A stretch of 64,000 bases of DNA from Altererythrobacter xiamenensis (GTDB lineage Bacteria; Pseudomonadota; Alphaproteobacteria; Sphingomonadales; Sphingomonadaceae), in the NCBI RefSeq assembly GCF_900177715.1, contig NZ_FXWG01000002.1:1-64000 (forward strand), in the 5' to 3' direction. Below the pieces are notes generated by a model that ran no database searches, had not been told where the DNA came from, and was given only the letters and a program-made list of their open reading frames with translations. Positions within the stretch are counted from its first letter, which is position 1. Each line of letters begins with the position of its first letter. Positions 25,768 to 36,000 of this stretch are shown one piece after another. The translations under genes and the position numbers were made by a program.

Positions 25768-26391
25768 CTAGCCGAGCGGCGGCAGTTCCTCGCCGCGCTT
25801 CACCCTGGGCATACGGACGAAGATCCGCTTGATCACGCGGCGCGCCCACAGCAGCAGCATCACGACCAGCACCAGCAAAGCGAAGGCTACCACGCCCGCC
25901 GCAACCGGATATTCGTAAGCGAGCCAGAGCAGTCCGACGGTCGCGACGTCCTCGACGCTGGAGGCGGCCACGTTGCTCACCGGCTCGGGCGAAGTGTTGA
26001 CCACGGCGCGCGCCGAGGCCTTGCCGCCATGCGCGAGGAAACTCGCTCCTCCGCCAAGCAGGAAGGCGATCACCTGCATCGCCGGGTCGGACGGATCGAC
26101 GATCGCCAGTGCGAGAAGCGCGCCGCCGACCGGGCGGACCAGCGTATGGACTGTGTCCCAGATGCTATCGAGCCACATGACCTTGTCGACGAAAAACTCC
26201 GCCAGCGCGCCCACCGCAGCGATCCCCATCACCCATGGATTCGCCAGCACACCCAGCGCAGCAAGATGTTCGGGTATCGGAATCGCGTCGAACCGCATGG
26301 CGAGGCCCGTGGCGAAAATGCACAGATACAGCCGCCACCCGGAGAGCAGGCTGACGCTGCCAGCTATCCCGATGATTTCCATGATGCCCAT
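25768..26391 (-). CDS. DUF4126 membrane protein
   Basis: A 207-residue inner-membrane protein with about four or five hydrophobic segments. The N-terminus SLLSGWRLYLCIFATGLAMR and the block EFFVDKVMWLDSIWDTVHTL with RPVGGALLA are the recognised DUF4126 pattern. The last 20 residues are basic and cytosolic. ATG at 26391 has GGGGAG seven nt upstream. It is the last gene of a minus-strand run (maoC, thiolase, decarboxylase-like, this), ending 31 bp from the convergent phaZ stop. Function of the family is unknown. Confidence 0.8.
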   Translation of the reverse strand: MGIMEIIGIAGSVSLLSGWRLYLCIFATGLAMRFDAIPIPEHLAALGVLANPWVMGIAAVGALAEFFVDKVMWLDSIWDTVHTLVRPVGGALLALAIVDPSDPAMQVIAFLLGGGASFLAHGGKASARAVVNTSPEPVSNVAASSVEDVATVGLLWLAYEYPVAAGVVAFALLVLVVMLLLWARRVIKRIFVRMPRVKRGEELPPLG

Positions 26392-26437
26392 GAGCGCGCT
26401 CCCCTAAACCAGAGGGAAGAATGCGCCTGCTCGCGCC

Positions 26438-27025
26438 TCAGCGCAAGTCGAGGTCGGGATCGAGGTTCTCGCCCTCTTCGACCTGAACGCCGAAGCTGTT
26501 GAGGATCATCGAGACCTGGGTGTACTGGCCGACCGTGAAAACGAGGTCCATCCGGCCTTTGTCCCCCAGTTCGGCGAGAGCGGACCAGGTGGCGTCGGAA
26601 ACATGGTGGTTTGCCACCAGCTCGTCCGCCGACCGCAGCATTGCGCTTTCAAGCGGGGTCCAGCCCTCTGCATCGGGACCTGCCTTGATCCGCGCGATTT
26701 CCTCGTCGGTCAGCCCGCAGTTCTTTCCTATGCGGGTGTGCTGGGCAAACTCGTAGCCCGACCTGCACAGCCAGCCGGTGCGAAGGATGACCATTTCGCG
26801 CTCGCGCGGGGGCAGCGCATTGCGGCGCGAGAGGACATAATTTCCCCAGGCGAGGAAGCCGGCGAGCGCCTTTGGCGCGTGCAGCAAGGTGCGGAAGATG
26901 TTGAGCACCTTGCCGCCGCCGACCTTGTCATCCGGGACGTTGAGAAACCGCTCGATCGCGGCCTTCTGCTCCTCGTCGAGCCGGTCCATGTCGACCGGCT
27001 CGATACGAGGTGCCTTGAGGCGCAT
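26438..27025 (-). CDS. Carboxymuconolactone decarboxylase-family protein
   Basis: A 195-residue AhpD/CMD-fold protein. The family core EREMVILRTGWLCRSGYEFAQHTRIGKNCGLTDEEI is given here as EREMVILRTGWLCRSGYEF followed by AQHTRIG: one Cys, a Tyr and a His. It lacks the CxxC pair of AhpD, so a peroxidase-partner role is unlikely and a lactone decarboxylase or unknown role remains. ATG at 27025 is chosen; the frame is open upstream to 27103 but that part overlaps the thiolase end. It follows the thiolase by 37 bp and is probably cotranscribed. Confidence 0.82.
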   Translation of the reverse strand: MRLKAPRIEPVDMDRLDEEQKAAIERFLNVPDDKVGGGKVLNIFRTLLHAPKALAGFLAWGNYVLSRRNALPPREREMVILRTGWLCRSGYEFAQHTRIGKNCGLTDEEIARIKAGPDAEGWTPLESAMLRSADELVANHHVSDATWSALAELGDKGRMDLVFTVGQYTQVSMILNSFGVQVEEGENLDPDLDLR

Positions 27026-27062
27026 CAGACTACGCGCCTCAAGTAACGGAGCGGTAGGCGCA

Positions 27063-28241
27063 TCAGAACACCTCGAACATGCCGGCTGCGCCCATGCCGC
27101 CACCGACGCACATGGTCACGACGACATATTTCGCGCCGCGGCGCTTGCCTTCGATCAGAGCGTGGCCGACGCAGCGTGCACCGGTCATGCCATAGGGGTG
27201 GCCGATCGAGATCGAGCCGCCGTTGACGTTGAGGATGTCGTTATCGATGCCGAGCTTGTCGCGGCAATAGAGGACCTGAACGGCGAATGCCTCGTTCAAT
27301 TCCCACAGGCCGACCTCATCCATCTTCACGCCGGTCTGTTCGAGCAGCTTGGGGATGGCGAAGACGGGGCCGATGCCCATTTCGTCGGGCTCGGTACCGG
27401 CAACCGCCATGCCGACATAGCGGCCGAGCGGCTGCAGGCCCTTCTTCTCGGCAACCTTGGCTTCCATCAGGATCGAGGCAGAAGAGCCGTCCGACAGCTG
27501 CGAGGCGTTACCCGCGGTAATGACCTTGCCCGGACCCATGACCGGCTGGAGCGCCTGAAGGCCTTCAAGCGTGGTCGAGGGGCGGTTGCCCTCGTCCTTG
27601 GTGATGGTGACTTCCTGCATGGAAACCTCGCCGGTTTCCTTGTCCTTCACGGCCATGGTGGCGGTCACGGGAACGATCTCGTCGTCGAACTTGCCCGCTT
27701 CCTGGCCGGCTGCGGTGCGCATCTGGCTCTGAAGGGCGTATTCGTCCTGCGCCTCGCGGCTGATGCCATAGCGCTCTGCGACCGTTTCGGCAGTCTGCAG
27801 CATCGGCATGTAGACGTCCTTGTGCATCGCGATCAGCGACTTGTCCGGCGCGACGCGCATTTCCGGCGTCTGCACCATCGAGATCGAATCCTGTCCGCCG
27901 CCGACGACGATATCCATGTTGTCGACGATGATCTGCTTGGCCGCGGTCGAGATAGCCATCAGGCCCGAAGAGCACTGGCGGTCGATCGTCTGTGCCGCGA
28001 CCGATACCGGCAGGCCGGCGCGCAGGGCAACCTGGCGACCGATGTTGCCCGACTGGGTGCCCTGGGTGAGGACGCAGCCCCACACGACATCGTCGATCTC
28101 ACCGCCCTCGATGCCAGCGCGTTCAACGGCCGGAGCAAGCGAGTAGGAGCCGAGCGTTGCGCCCGGTGTGACGTTGAAGCCGCCCTTGTAGGCGCGGCCG
28201 ATGGGGGTACGGGCGGTGGAAACGATGACTGCGTCGCGCAT
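27063..28241 (-). CDS. Acetyl-CoA acetyltransferase (thiolase)
   Basis: A 392-residue thiolase with acyl-enzyme Cys in [14 protein letters not shown] (near 90) and C-terminal [23 protein letters not shown] and [13 protein letters not shown]. It makes acetoacetyl-CoA or thiolyses ketoacyl-CoA. GHPYG rather than GHPIG and the long insertion after [11 protein letters not shown] set it apart from classic PhaA, so it may serve beta-oxidation as well as polymer synthesis. AAGGAG precedes the ATG at 28241. Its upstream neighbour is a MaoC hydratase, suggesting joint acyl-CoA metabolism. Confidence 0.93.
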   Translation of the reverse strand: MRDAVIVSTARTPIGRAYKGGFNVTPGATLGSYSLAPAVERAGIEGGEIDDVVWGCVLTQGTQSGNIGRQVALRAGLPVSVAAQTIDRQCSSGLMAISTAAKQIIVDNMDIVVGGGQDSISMVQTPEMRVAPDKSLIAMHKDVYMPMLQTAETVAERYGISREAQDEYALQSQMRTAAGQEAGKFDDEIVPVTATMAVKDKETGEVSMQEVTITKDEGNRPSTTLEGLQALQPVMGPGKVITAGNASQLSDGSSASILMEAKVAEKKGLQPLGRYVGMAVAGTEPDEMGIGPVFAIPKLLEQTGVKMDEVGLWELNEAFAVQVLYCRDKLGIDNDILNVNGGSISIGHPYGMTGARCVGHALIEGKRRGAKYVVVTMCVGGGMGAAGMFEVF

Positions 28242-28313
28242 GGCGAGCTCCTTCTATTGGTCTAAATTGTTCGTTCGGCCCCGGGGAGGAGGTGCCGAGG
28301 GCAGATCAGTGGC

Positions 28314-28763
28314 TCAGACGAAGAGCTGCGTGATCCACTCGCAAATGAGGGCAGGCTTGTCCTCGCCTTCGATTTCCATCGTGATCTCGGACGTCTGCTG
28401 CCACTGGCCGGGCCGCTTCTCGATCATTTCGACAAGCTTCCAGTGGCCGCGGATGCGCTTGCCCGCGCGAACGGGGCTGATGAAACGCGTTTTGTTGCCG
28501 CCGTAGTTCACGCCCATCTTCACGCCGTCGATCTTCGGCATGTCGCTCTTGGCGGAAAGATAGGGGATCATCGAAAGCGTCAGGAAGCCATGCGCGATGG
28601 TGCCGCCGAACGGCGTCATCTTGGCCTTTTCCTCGTCGATATGGATGAACTGATGGTCACCGGTCGCGTCGGCGAACTGGTTGATGCGCTCCTGGCTCAT
28701 CTCCACCCATTCGCTGGTTCCGATGTTTTCGCCGGTCTTTGCGGCCAATTCTTGCGGGGTCAT
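28314..28763 (-). CDS. MaoC-family (R)-enoyl-CoA hydratase
   Basis: A 149-residue single hot-dog protein with the hydratase-2 motif FADATGDHQFIHIDEEKA (catalytic Asp and His) and GGTIAHGFLTLSMIPYL. Such enzymes hydrate trans-2-enoyl-CoA to (R)-3-hydroxyacyl-CoA and, as PhaJ, can feed polyhydroxyalkanoate synthesis. The NYGGNKTRFISPVRAG segment is also family-typical. GAGGAGA lies 6 nt before ATG 28763. It is the first gene of the run maoC-thiolase-CMD-DUF4126. Confidence 0.9.
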   Translation of the reverse strand: MTPQELAAKTGENIGTSEWVEMSQERINQFADATGDHQFIHIDEEKAKMTPFGGTIAHGFLTLSMIPYLSAKSDMPKIDGVKMGVNYGGNKTRFISPVRAGKRIRGHWKLVEMIEKRPGQWQQTSEITMEIEGEDKPALICEWITQLFV

Positions 28764-28856
28764 GCGCGTCTCCTCTCGATTGCGCGGCGAGTCTCGCCGG
28801 GTTGGCGGGACTCATGGCGCATGGAGCGGCTTAGCGCAACGTGGTTTCCGTAAACG

Positions 28857-30239
28857 TCAACCTGCCGCTACGGCATCGGTGGCACCGCGGCTGCGGTTTG
28901 GGCGAACCGGAAACGACGCATCCGCATCGACCTGCGAATCAATCCGTCGACAATAGGAATGGAAGCCAATCTGCAGTCCGATGATCATGAACATGACCGG
29001 CTGATAGGCAATGCCCTGGAATGTCGCACCGACCAGATAGATAATGCTGGCGATCTGCAATGCGATGGCGAGCGGCGCCTGCCACTGCTGATCGGCCCCA
29101 TCACGCCCCTTCCAGCGGCGGCGCAGTTTTTCCATGTGCCAGATGCCGAGCAGTTGCAGCCAGATCCAGATGATGAAGCCCGGCCAGCCCTGCTCGCCCA
29201 GCACTTCGAAGAAGGAAGAATGATAGGCGCGCGCCTCGTCGGTCACTTCCTTGAACTCGACGCTGGTGGTGTTGCCCGAAACTTCCTTCACAGCCATGTC
29301 GTAAGTGAACTTGTTGCCGCGATAGGCGTCGAACCCGCCGCCCAATGGATTGGCGGCGACATAGTCGAGCGTCCACTTCCACACCGCGACGCGGGTCGAA
29401 GCGCTCTCGTCGCCCGAGGGCGAGCCGATCGTCGCCATACGTTCGTAATAGCTCTGCGGCAGGAACGGCAGCGCGACGAGGCCGAGCGCGGCGCCCGCAG
29501 CAATGAAGGTCAGCCGCCGCTTGACGTCGCGCAGCAGTAGCACGCCGAGAACCGCGATGCAGAGCAAGCCCGTGCGCGCCTCCGTCCCGACCGGGATCAG
29601 CAGGCAGGCGAAAATCAGCGCCGCGCCGAATGCCTTTACTCGCCAGTCGGGCGTGAAGACGGTGCCATGGCGCATGAACCATGCGATCAACGGGATGATG
29701 GCAATCGCGACCGTCGAAAGCGTCGAGCTTTCGTAAAGGCCGCTGTTGTCGTTGACGAAGAAGTAGAGGCTTTCATAGCCGCCCCCACCGAGCGCGGTCT
29801 TCATCCCCGCGCTGATGACGATCGCCCCGACCGACAGCACGAGCACGAGGCCCAGCGCCTCGAGCCGCAGCCGCGTGGTCAGCGTCAGCGGCAGGAAGAT
29901 CGCGAAAACCATCGCCTTCCACACCCAGTCCCACTTGGTCGAGGCAGGTTCGGGGAAGTCGGCATGCCCGGTGGTCCAGGCGCAATAGACGAGCAGCGCG
30001 AGAATCAGCCCCTGCCGGAAGGTGAAACGCGCACCCTTCTTGTAATCCATCAGCAGCCAGCCGCCGAACGCCGCAAGAAAGGCGATCAGCGAAACCGGGA
30101 TCGACTGGATCATCCCGTAGCCGATCTTCTGCGGGGCAAGGATGTCGATATAGGCATAGGCCAGCACCCACAGGAACGGGCGGCGCAGGCCCAGCACCAG
30201 GATGAAGCCGATAAAGGCGAGGAAGACGAGATCGATCAC
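28857..30239 (-). CDS. O-antigen ligase-like protein of the exosortase A (XrtA) polysaccharide system
   Basis: A 460-residue polytopic membrane protein with about ten helices. It resembles the putative O-glycosylation/polysaccharide ligase associated with exosortase A (TIGR03097-like): N-terminal FLWVLAYAYIDILAPQKIGY, the large periplasmic region with NDNSGLYESSTL and RVAVWKWTLDYVAANPLGGG, and YHSSFFEVLGEQGWPGFIIW near the end (the ligase loop with conserved His). It would join or transfer lipid-linked glycan. It starts with GTG overlapping a 48-codon ORF as GTGA, and lies divergent from an XrtA-type glycosyltransferase. Confidence 0.85.
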   Translation of the reverse strand: MIDLVFLAFIGFILVLGLRRPFLWVLAYAYIDILAPQKIGYGMIQSIPVSLIAFLAAFGGWLLMDYKKGARFTFRQGLILALLVYCAWTTGHADFPEPASTKWDWVWKAMVFAIFLPLTLTTRLRLEALGLVLVLSVGAIVISAGMKTALGGGGYESLYFFVNDNSGLYESSTLSTVAIAIIPLIAWFMRHGTVFTPDWRVKAFGAALIFACLLIPVGTEARTGLLCIAVLGVLLLRDVKRRLTFIAAGAALGLVALPFLPQSYYERMATIGSPSGDESASTRVAVWKWTLDYVAANPLGGGFDAYRGNKFTYDMAVKEVSGNTTSVEFKEVTDEARAYHSSFFEVLGEQGWPGFIIWIWLQLLGIWHMEKLRRRWKGRDGADQQWQAPLAIALQIASIIYLVGATFQGIAYQPVMFMIIGLQIGFHSYCRRIDSQVDADASFPVRPNRSRGATDAVAAG

Positions 30240-30382
30240 GCGCGTCGCCCCCTGCGCTTACGGATCGGCTCTGCCTCCGGCGTATCATCCTCCTCACGGT
30301 CGAGCCGATCGTTGCCGGCCAGCCGAAGAACGGCGATCGCCAGCAGCGCATGGGCAAGGGCAAGGGCGAAGTAGTCGATCAC
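30236..30382 (-). CDS. Small single-helix membrane protein coupled to the XrtA-type ligase
   Basis: A 48-codon ORF with GTG at 30382 and a stop overlapping the ligase start as GTGA. The product has one hydrophobic helix (YFALALAHALLAIAVLRLAG) followed by a charged cytosolic tail ending KRRGRRA. An in-frame ATG at 30421 would give 61 residues. The coupling overlap and helix-plus-charged-tail design support a real gene, but I do not recognise it and cannot test conservation. Confidence 0.5.
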   Translation of the reverse strand: MIDYFALALAHALLAIAVLRLAGNDRLDREEDDTPEAEPIRKRRGRRA

Positions 30383-30486
30383 GCGCGGGTAAATCCTGCT
30401 GCGGGCGCACAGCGCGCCCATTCTTTCTGCCGGTTAGCAGGATGCAGTTGACGGCCCGTTAAGCACATTCTGGCAAAGAACTTCGC

Positions 30487-31719
30487 ATGACACGCGTCCT
30501 CCATGTCCTCGACCATTCGCTGCCGCTCCACAGCGGCTACACCTTCCGCACGCGGGCGATCCTCAAGGCCCAGCAGGCTGCAGGAATGGATGTGCGCGGC
30601 GTGACCGGACTGCGCCATGAAGCCGAGGGCCCTTCGGTCGAGCAGGTGGACGGCCTGCTGTTTCACCGCACTGCGGGCAGTGCCGAGGGACCGACAGGCC
30701 TGCGCGAATGGCGCGAGATCGCGCGCTTCGCAGATGGCATCGAGAAAGTCGTGCGCGACTGGCGGCCCGATGTGCTCCACGCGCATTCGCCCGCCATCTG
30801 CGGCGCGGCGGCAGCGAAAGTCGCGCGGCGTCACGGCATTCCGCTGGTCTATGAAATCCGCGCCTTCTGGGAGGATGCCGCGGTCGGCAACGGCACAGGG
30901 AGCGAAGGCTCGGTCAAATACCGGCTGACGCGCGCGCTCGAAAACCGCGTGGTCGCGAGCGCCGATGCGGTCTTCACGATCTGCCACGGATTGCGCGACG
31001 ATCTCATCGCGCGCGGCGTTGCCCCGGGGAAGATCGGCATATCGCCCAATGGCGTCGACCTCTCGCTGTTCGGCGAGCCAATCGCACGCGACGAGGCGCT
31101 CGCCTCCGATCTCGGTATCGCAGCGGGCGAACCGCTGATCGGCTTCATCGGCAGCTTCTACGATTACGAAGGTCTGGACGATCTCATCGCGGCCATGCCC
31201 ATGTTGAAGGAGCGCCACCCGCGTGCGTGCCTGCTTCTTACCGGCGGCGGACCGATGGAGGAGGCGCTGCGCGCGCAGGCCGCCACACTACCTGACCCAT
31301 CCTGCGTGATTTTCACCGGCCGCGTGCCGCATCAGGAAGTCGAGCGCTACTACTCGCTCGTCGACGTGCTCGCCTATCCGCGCAAGCGTTCGCGCCTCAC
31401 CGATCTGGTCACGCCATTGAAGCCGCTGGAGGCGATGGCCCAGCAGCGTCTTGTCGCCGCATCCAACGTCGGCGGACACCGCGAATTGATGCGCGATGGG
31501 GAACAAGGCGTACTGTTCCCGGCTGACGATCCGGCAGCCTGCGCCGACGCTCTGGCCGACCTCTTGGACAATCGCGGAGAGTGGGACGCGATGAAGGCCC
31601 GCGCCAGCGCCCATGTCCGTGAGCAGCACGACTGGGCGGCGAATATGCAGCGTTATCAGCTTGTTTACCACGATCTGATAGCCCGCACGGTGAACAACCG
31701 CGCAAATCGCGCGGCCTGA
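30487..31719 (+). CDS. Glycosyltransferase family 4, XrtA/PEP-CTERM system type
   Basis: A 410-residue GT-B transferase. The N-terminus VLHVLDHSLPLHSGYTFRTR is the hallmark of the exosortase A-associated glycosyltransferase (TIGR04063-like). The C-terminal nucleotide-sugar domain has FIGSFYDYEGLDDLIAA, LLLTGGGP and KPLEAMAQQRLVAASNVGG, the GT4 donor-binding motif. It should add a sugar to a lipid-linked exopolysaccharide on the cytoplasmic face. It is divergent from the ligase gene across about 100 bp. No exosortase, PEP-CTERM protein or other cluster members are in the window, so this is the edge or a fragment of such a locus. Confidence 0.9.
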   Translation: MTRVLHVLDHSLPLHSGYTFRTRAILKAQQAAGMDVRGVTGLRHEAEGPSVEQVDGLLFHRTAGSAEGPTGLREWREIARFADGIEKVVRDWRPDVLHAHSPAICGAAAAKVARRHGIPLVYEIRAFWEDAAVGNGTGSEGSVKYRLTRALENRVVASADAVFTICHGLRDDLIARGVAPGKIGISPNGVDLSLFGEPIARDEALASDLGIAAGEPLIGFIGSFYDYEGLDDLIAAMPMLKERHPRACLLLTGGGPMEEALRAQAATLPDPSCVIFTGRVPHQEVERYYSLVDVLAYPRKRSRLTDLVTPLKPLEAMAQQRLVAASNVGGHRELMRDGEQGVLFPADDPAACADALADLLDNRGEWDAMKARASAHVREQHDWAANMQRYQLVYHDLIARTVNNRANRAA

Positions 31720-31735
31720 AGCTGAGGAACGGGGC

Positions 31736-32839
31736 ATGACCTTCATTGCAAGGGTCAAGAAGATCGACATCACCGCATTGCGCGCGAACCGGGCATTTCC
31801 GCTAATCGTGACTGGCTGGCTGGTGCTGGTGCTGGGTGCCGGCGCCTACATCGTGCAGGGGAGCGCGCTCCATGCCGCGCTCGGTGCGATCGCTGGCGGT
31901 CTGCTCGGCCGCTACCTTGTGACAAGGATGGGCGGCAGTGCGGAAAGCGCCGACGAAGAAGTGCCCGAAACCGAACGCGACAAGCGCCTGCGCCGAGTGC
32001 TCGGGCCCGATGAAGGCGAAGAGAGCGCCGCCGAGGCAGATCACGACCTCGAGGCTACGTTCGATGAAAACCCGGACGCCGACCTCGAACATATTCTCGC
32101 CTCGCGGTCCTGCCGCCCCAACCCCGTCGAGGAGGTTGCGCCGGTCGAAGCCATCGATAACGAGGCTGCCGAAGCCGAAGGTGCCGAGGCAATCGAGAGC
32201 GAACCGGAAGTCGCGCAGGATGCCGAGCCGCAATATCTCTCGATCGAGGAATTGCAGCTCGATGGCGACCAAGGCGGTTTCGACGCGAACGCCAGCCCGG
32301 ACGCAGACTTCGACGACGTCGAAGATGATGGCGAGGATGACGGCTCGGACGATGCCTGGCCCGCCGGAACGCCCGAATGGACGAATCCGGGCGCAGCGCT
32401 CGCCGTGGCCCATGGTGCCTCGCCGGAGCCGGTCGACGAATCCGTGCCGCAAACCGCGAGCCAGCCCGAGCCCGAGCCGCAACCTGACATCGTGGCCGAG
32501 CCGGGTGAACACGCCGCGGCCAAGCTGCGCGCTCAGGACCTGTCGCAGATGAGCCTCGTCCAGATGATCGAGCGGCTCGCTTTCGCAATGGACGATTACC
32601 GTGAAATCCAGAATCGCAAACCGGCTTCGACCGCCGCGCAGGCCAACCAGCAGGCAGAGCAGATGGCCGAGACGCTTCGTGCGCTTCCGGCGCTGAACCG
32701 CAATGCCGGTGTCGCTGGCGGTGTCTACGCCACCGATGGCAATGCCGCGCTTGACCTGTCGACCCGCGAAGAGGCCGAAGCGACCGAAGATGCCCTGCGC
32801 GACGCGCTGGAGAAACTCCAGAAGCTCAGCGGCGGTTGA
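31736..32839 (+). CDS. Acidic membrane-anchored hypothetical protein
   Basis: I do not recognise this 367-residue protein. Two membrane helices lie near residues 22-60 (PLIVTGWLVLVLGAGAYIV and AALGAIAGGLLGRYLV). Then come roughly 180 residues of very acidic, low-complexity chain rich in Glu, Asp, Ala and Pro. A C-terminal helical part follows with SLVQMIERLAFAMDDYREI and a closing coiled-coil-like end. The design suggests a membrane tether with a disordered acidic arm. It starts 16 bp after the XrtA-type glycosyltransferase with GAGGAAC upstream, so it is probably cotranscribed and may act with polysaccharide synthesis. Confidence 0.75.
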   Translation: MTFIARVKKIDITALRANRAFPLIVTGWLVLVLGAGAYIVQGSALHAALGAIAGGLLGRYLVTRMGGSAESADEEVPETERDKRLRRVLGPDEGEESAAEADHDLEATFDENPDADLEHILASRSCRPNPVEEVAPVEAIDNEAAEAEGAEAIESEPEVAQDAEPQYLSIEELQLDGDQGGFDANASPDADFDDVEDDGEDDGSDDAWPAGTPEWTNPGAALAVAHGASPEPVDESVPQTASQPEPEPQPDIVAEPGEHAAAKLRAQDLSQMSLVQMIERLAFAMDDYREIQNRKPASTAAQANQQAEQMAETLRALPALNRNAGVAGGVYATDGNAALDLSTREEAEATEDALRDALEKLQKLSGG

Positions 32840-33089
32840 TGCATTATCCGCACTTGCCGTTTCGGCAGCTGCAACCGACCCTTCGTCTTGCCCTTTGCCG
32901 ATAGCTGCGCTTTGCCCGCAGCAAACGAATGCACGCGCCTTCGCAGTTGCAAAAACACGTTCGTTTCGCCAAAGGGAAACCTCGCGACATTTTCGTATCC
33001 CTGCGCGGCAGGGCGAATCGCGCTTCATTGCCGGTGCGCTCCCTCTGGGTGTCCGGTACGATGCGCGGCGATGACGAGACGGAGTTTGA

Positions 33090-36000
33090 ATGGGTTACCA
33101 GGTGCACGGCCTTCCCGATGGGCAGGGCCTTTACGATCCTCGCAATGAACATGATGCCTGTGGTGTGGGTTTCGTCGCCCATATCAAGGGCGAGAAATCG
33201 CATGCCATCGTTACCCAGGCGCTCCAGATTCTCGAGAATATCGACCATCGCGGCGCGGTCGGCGCCGACCCGCTGCTGGGCGATGGCGCAGGAATCCTGC
33301 TGCAGATTCCCGATCCCCTATTCCGCAAATGGGCCGAAAGCGAAGGCAAGGAGCTGCCCCGGCCCGGCGACTATGCCGTGGCGATGTGCTTCATGCCGCA
33401 GGACGATGCGGCGCGGCATTTCGTCACCGAGCAGTTCGAAAAATTCGTTGCCAAGGAAGGCCAGCGGCTGATCGGCTGGCGCGAAGTGCCGACAACTCTC
33501 GACGGCCTCGGCAAGGCGGTAGTCGATTCGATGCCGGTCATGCAGCAGGCGATCATCGCGCGCGGCGAGAATTGCGCCGATCAGGATGCGTTCGAGCGCA
33601 AGCTGATCGTGATCCGCAAGCAGACCCTGAACCCGCTCGCTAAGCTGGCCGAAAAGCATGATCTGCCGGGCCTCACCCAATCCTACATCCCGAGCTTCTC
33701 GAGCCGGACGATCGTCTACAAGGGCCTGCTGCTCGCCAACCAGGTCGGCAGCTTTTACGACGACTTGCGTGACGAGGACTGCAAGTCCGCGCTCGGCCTC
33801 GTCCACCAGCGCTTTTCGACCAATACTTTCCCCAGCTGGCGGCTCGCCCACCCCTATCGCCTGATCGCGCACAATGGCGAGATCAACACGGTGCGCGGCA
33901 ATGTGAACTGGATGAACGCGCGCCGCCGCACGATGGAATCGGCGCTGCTGGGTGCCGACCTCGACAAGATGTGGCCGTTGATCCCGCACGGCCAGTCGGA
34001 CACCGCCTGCCTCGATAACGCGCTCGAACTGTTGCTCGCGGGCGGATACAGCCTCGCCCATGCGATGATGATGCTGATCCCGGAGGCCTGGGCGAAGAAC
34101 GAGCTGATGGATCCGGCGCGCCGCGCATTCTACGAATATCACGCTGCGCTGATGGAACCCTGGGACGGCCCTGCCGCCGTCGCCTTCACCGATGGCCGCC
34201 AGATCGGCGCGACACTCGACCGCAACGGCCTGCGCCCGGCACGCTTCTGCGTGACCAAGGACGACATCGTCTGCCTCGCTTCGGAAAGTGGCGTGCTGCC
34301 GTTCGCCGAAGAGGACATCACGCGCAAGTGGCGTCTCCAGCCGGGCAAGATGCTGCTGATCGATTTCGAGCAGGGCCGCATTATCGAGGATAGCGAACTC
34401 AAGGCCGATCTCGCCTCCGCCCAGCCTTACGAAAAGTGGCTCGAGCAGGCACAGTACAAGCTCGACGATCTCGACCATATCGAGCCCGAGCTCTCCGAGG
34501 TGCCGAGCCACGAGACCACCTTGCTGCAGCGCCAGCAGGCCTTCGGTTACACGCAGGAAGACGTCATGCGCTTCCTCGAACCGATGATGGTCAATGCCGA
34601 CGACCCGATTGGTTCGATGGGTACCGACACGCCGCTCGCCGTGCTCTCGGCCCGCTCGCGCCTGCTCTACGATTATTTCAAGCAGAACTTCGCGCAGGTT
34701 ACCAACCCGCCGATCGATCCGATCCGCGAAGAGCTGGTGATGAGCCTGCTCTCGATGGTCGGTCCGCGCCCCAATCTTCTCGGCGCTGACGGCGGCACGC
34801 ACAAGCGGCTCGAAGTCATGCAGCCGATCCTCACCAACGAGGATCTCGCCAAGATCCGCTCGGTTGAGGCTGCACTCGACGGCGCCTTCCGCACCGAAAC
34901 CATCGACATCACCTGGAACGCCAAGAAGGGCGCCAAAGGTCTGAAGATGGCCTTGAAGGAAATGTGCTGGGCCGCGACCGAAGCGGTGCTGCAGGACCAC
35001 AACATCCTGATCCTGTCCGATCGCGCGCAGGGGCCGGACCGCATTCCCATGCCCGCCCTGCTCGCAACCGCAGCGGTGCATCATCACCTCGTACGTCAGG
35101 GCCTGCGGATGCAGACCGGGCTCGTCATCGAAACCGGCGAAGCGCGCGAAGTGCATCACTTCTGCGTGCTGGCGGGATATGGCGCAGAAGCGATCAATCC
35201 CTACGTCGCCTTCGAAACGCTCGAAGACCTTCGCGCCCACAAGCACCCCGAGTTGGACACGCAGGCGGTCGAGCAGAATTACATCAAGGCCGTCGGCAAG
35301 GGCATCCGCAAGGTGATGTCCAAGATGGGCATTTCCACCTACCAGTCCTATTGCGGCGCGCAGATTTTCGATGCGGTCGGCCTCTCCTCCGAGTTCATCG
35401 AGAACTACTTCACCGGCACCGCGACGACGATCGAGGGCGTCGGCCTGAAGGAAGTCGCCGAAGAGGCGGTGCGGCGCCACGCACAGGCTTATGGCGACAA
35501 CCCGATCTACAAGTCGATGCTCGATGTCGGCGGTATCTATCAGTACCGCCTGCGCGGCGAGGAACACGCGTGGACGCCAGCCAATGTCGCGCATCTCCAG
35601 CACGCGGTGCGCGGCAACGACCACAAGAACTACGAAGAGTTCGCGAAGTCGATCAACGAGCAGTCCGAACGCCTGCTGACGATCCGCGGGCTGATGGAGT
35701 TCAAGCTCGGCGAAGAGCCGGTTCCGCTCGATGAGGTTGAGCCCGCGGCCGAGATCGTGAAGCGCTTTTCGACCGGCGCGATGAGCTTCGGCTCGATCAG
35801 CCACGAAGCGCACTCGACACTCGCCATCGCGATGAACCGCATCGGCGGTCGTTCGAACACCGGCGAAGGCGGCGAGGAGCCCGAGCGCTTCAAGCCGCTC
35901 GACAATGGCGATTCGATGCGCAGCCGGATCAAGCAGGTGGCCTCGGGGCGCTTTGGCGTCACCACCGAATATCTCGCCAATTCGGACGATATCCAGATCA

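Noticed and set aside
32840..33089. NtrC or sigma-54 sites upstream of gltB
   Set aside because: No TGCACC-type dyad and no GG-N10-GC element with the proper flanks could be found by eye.
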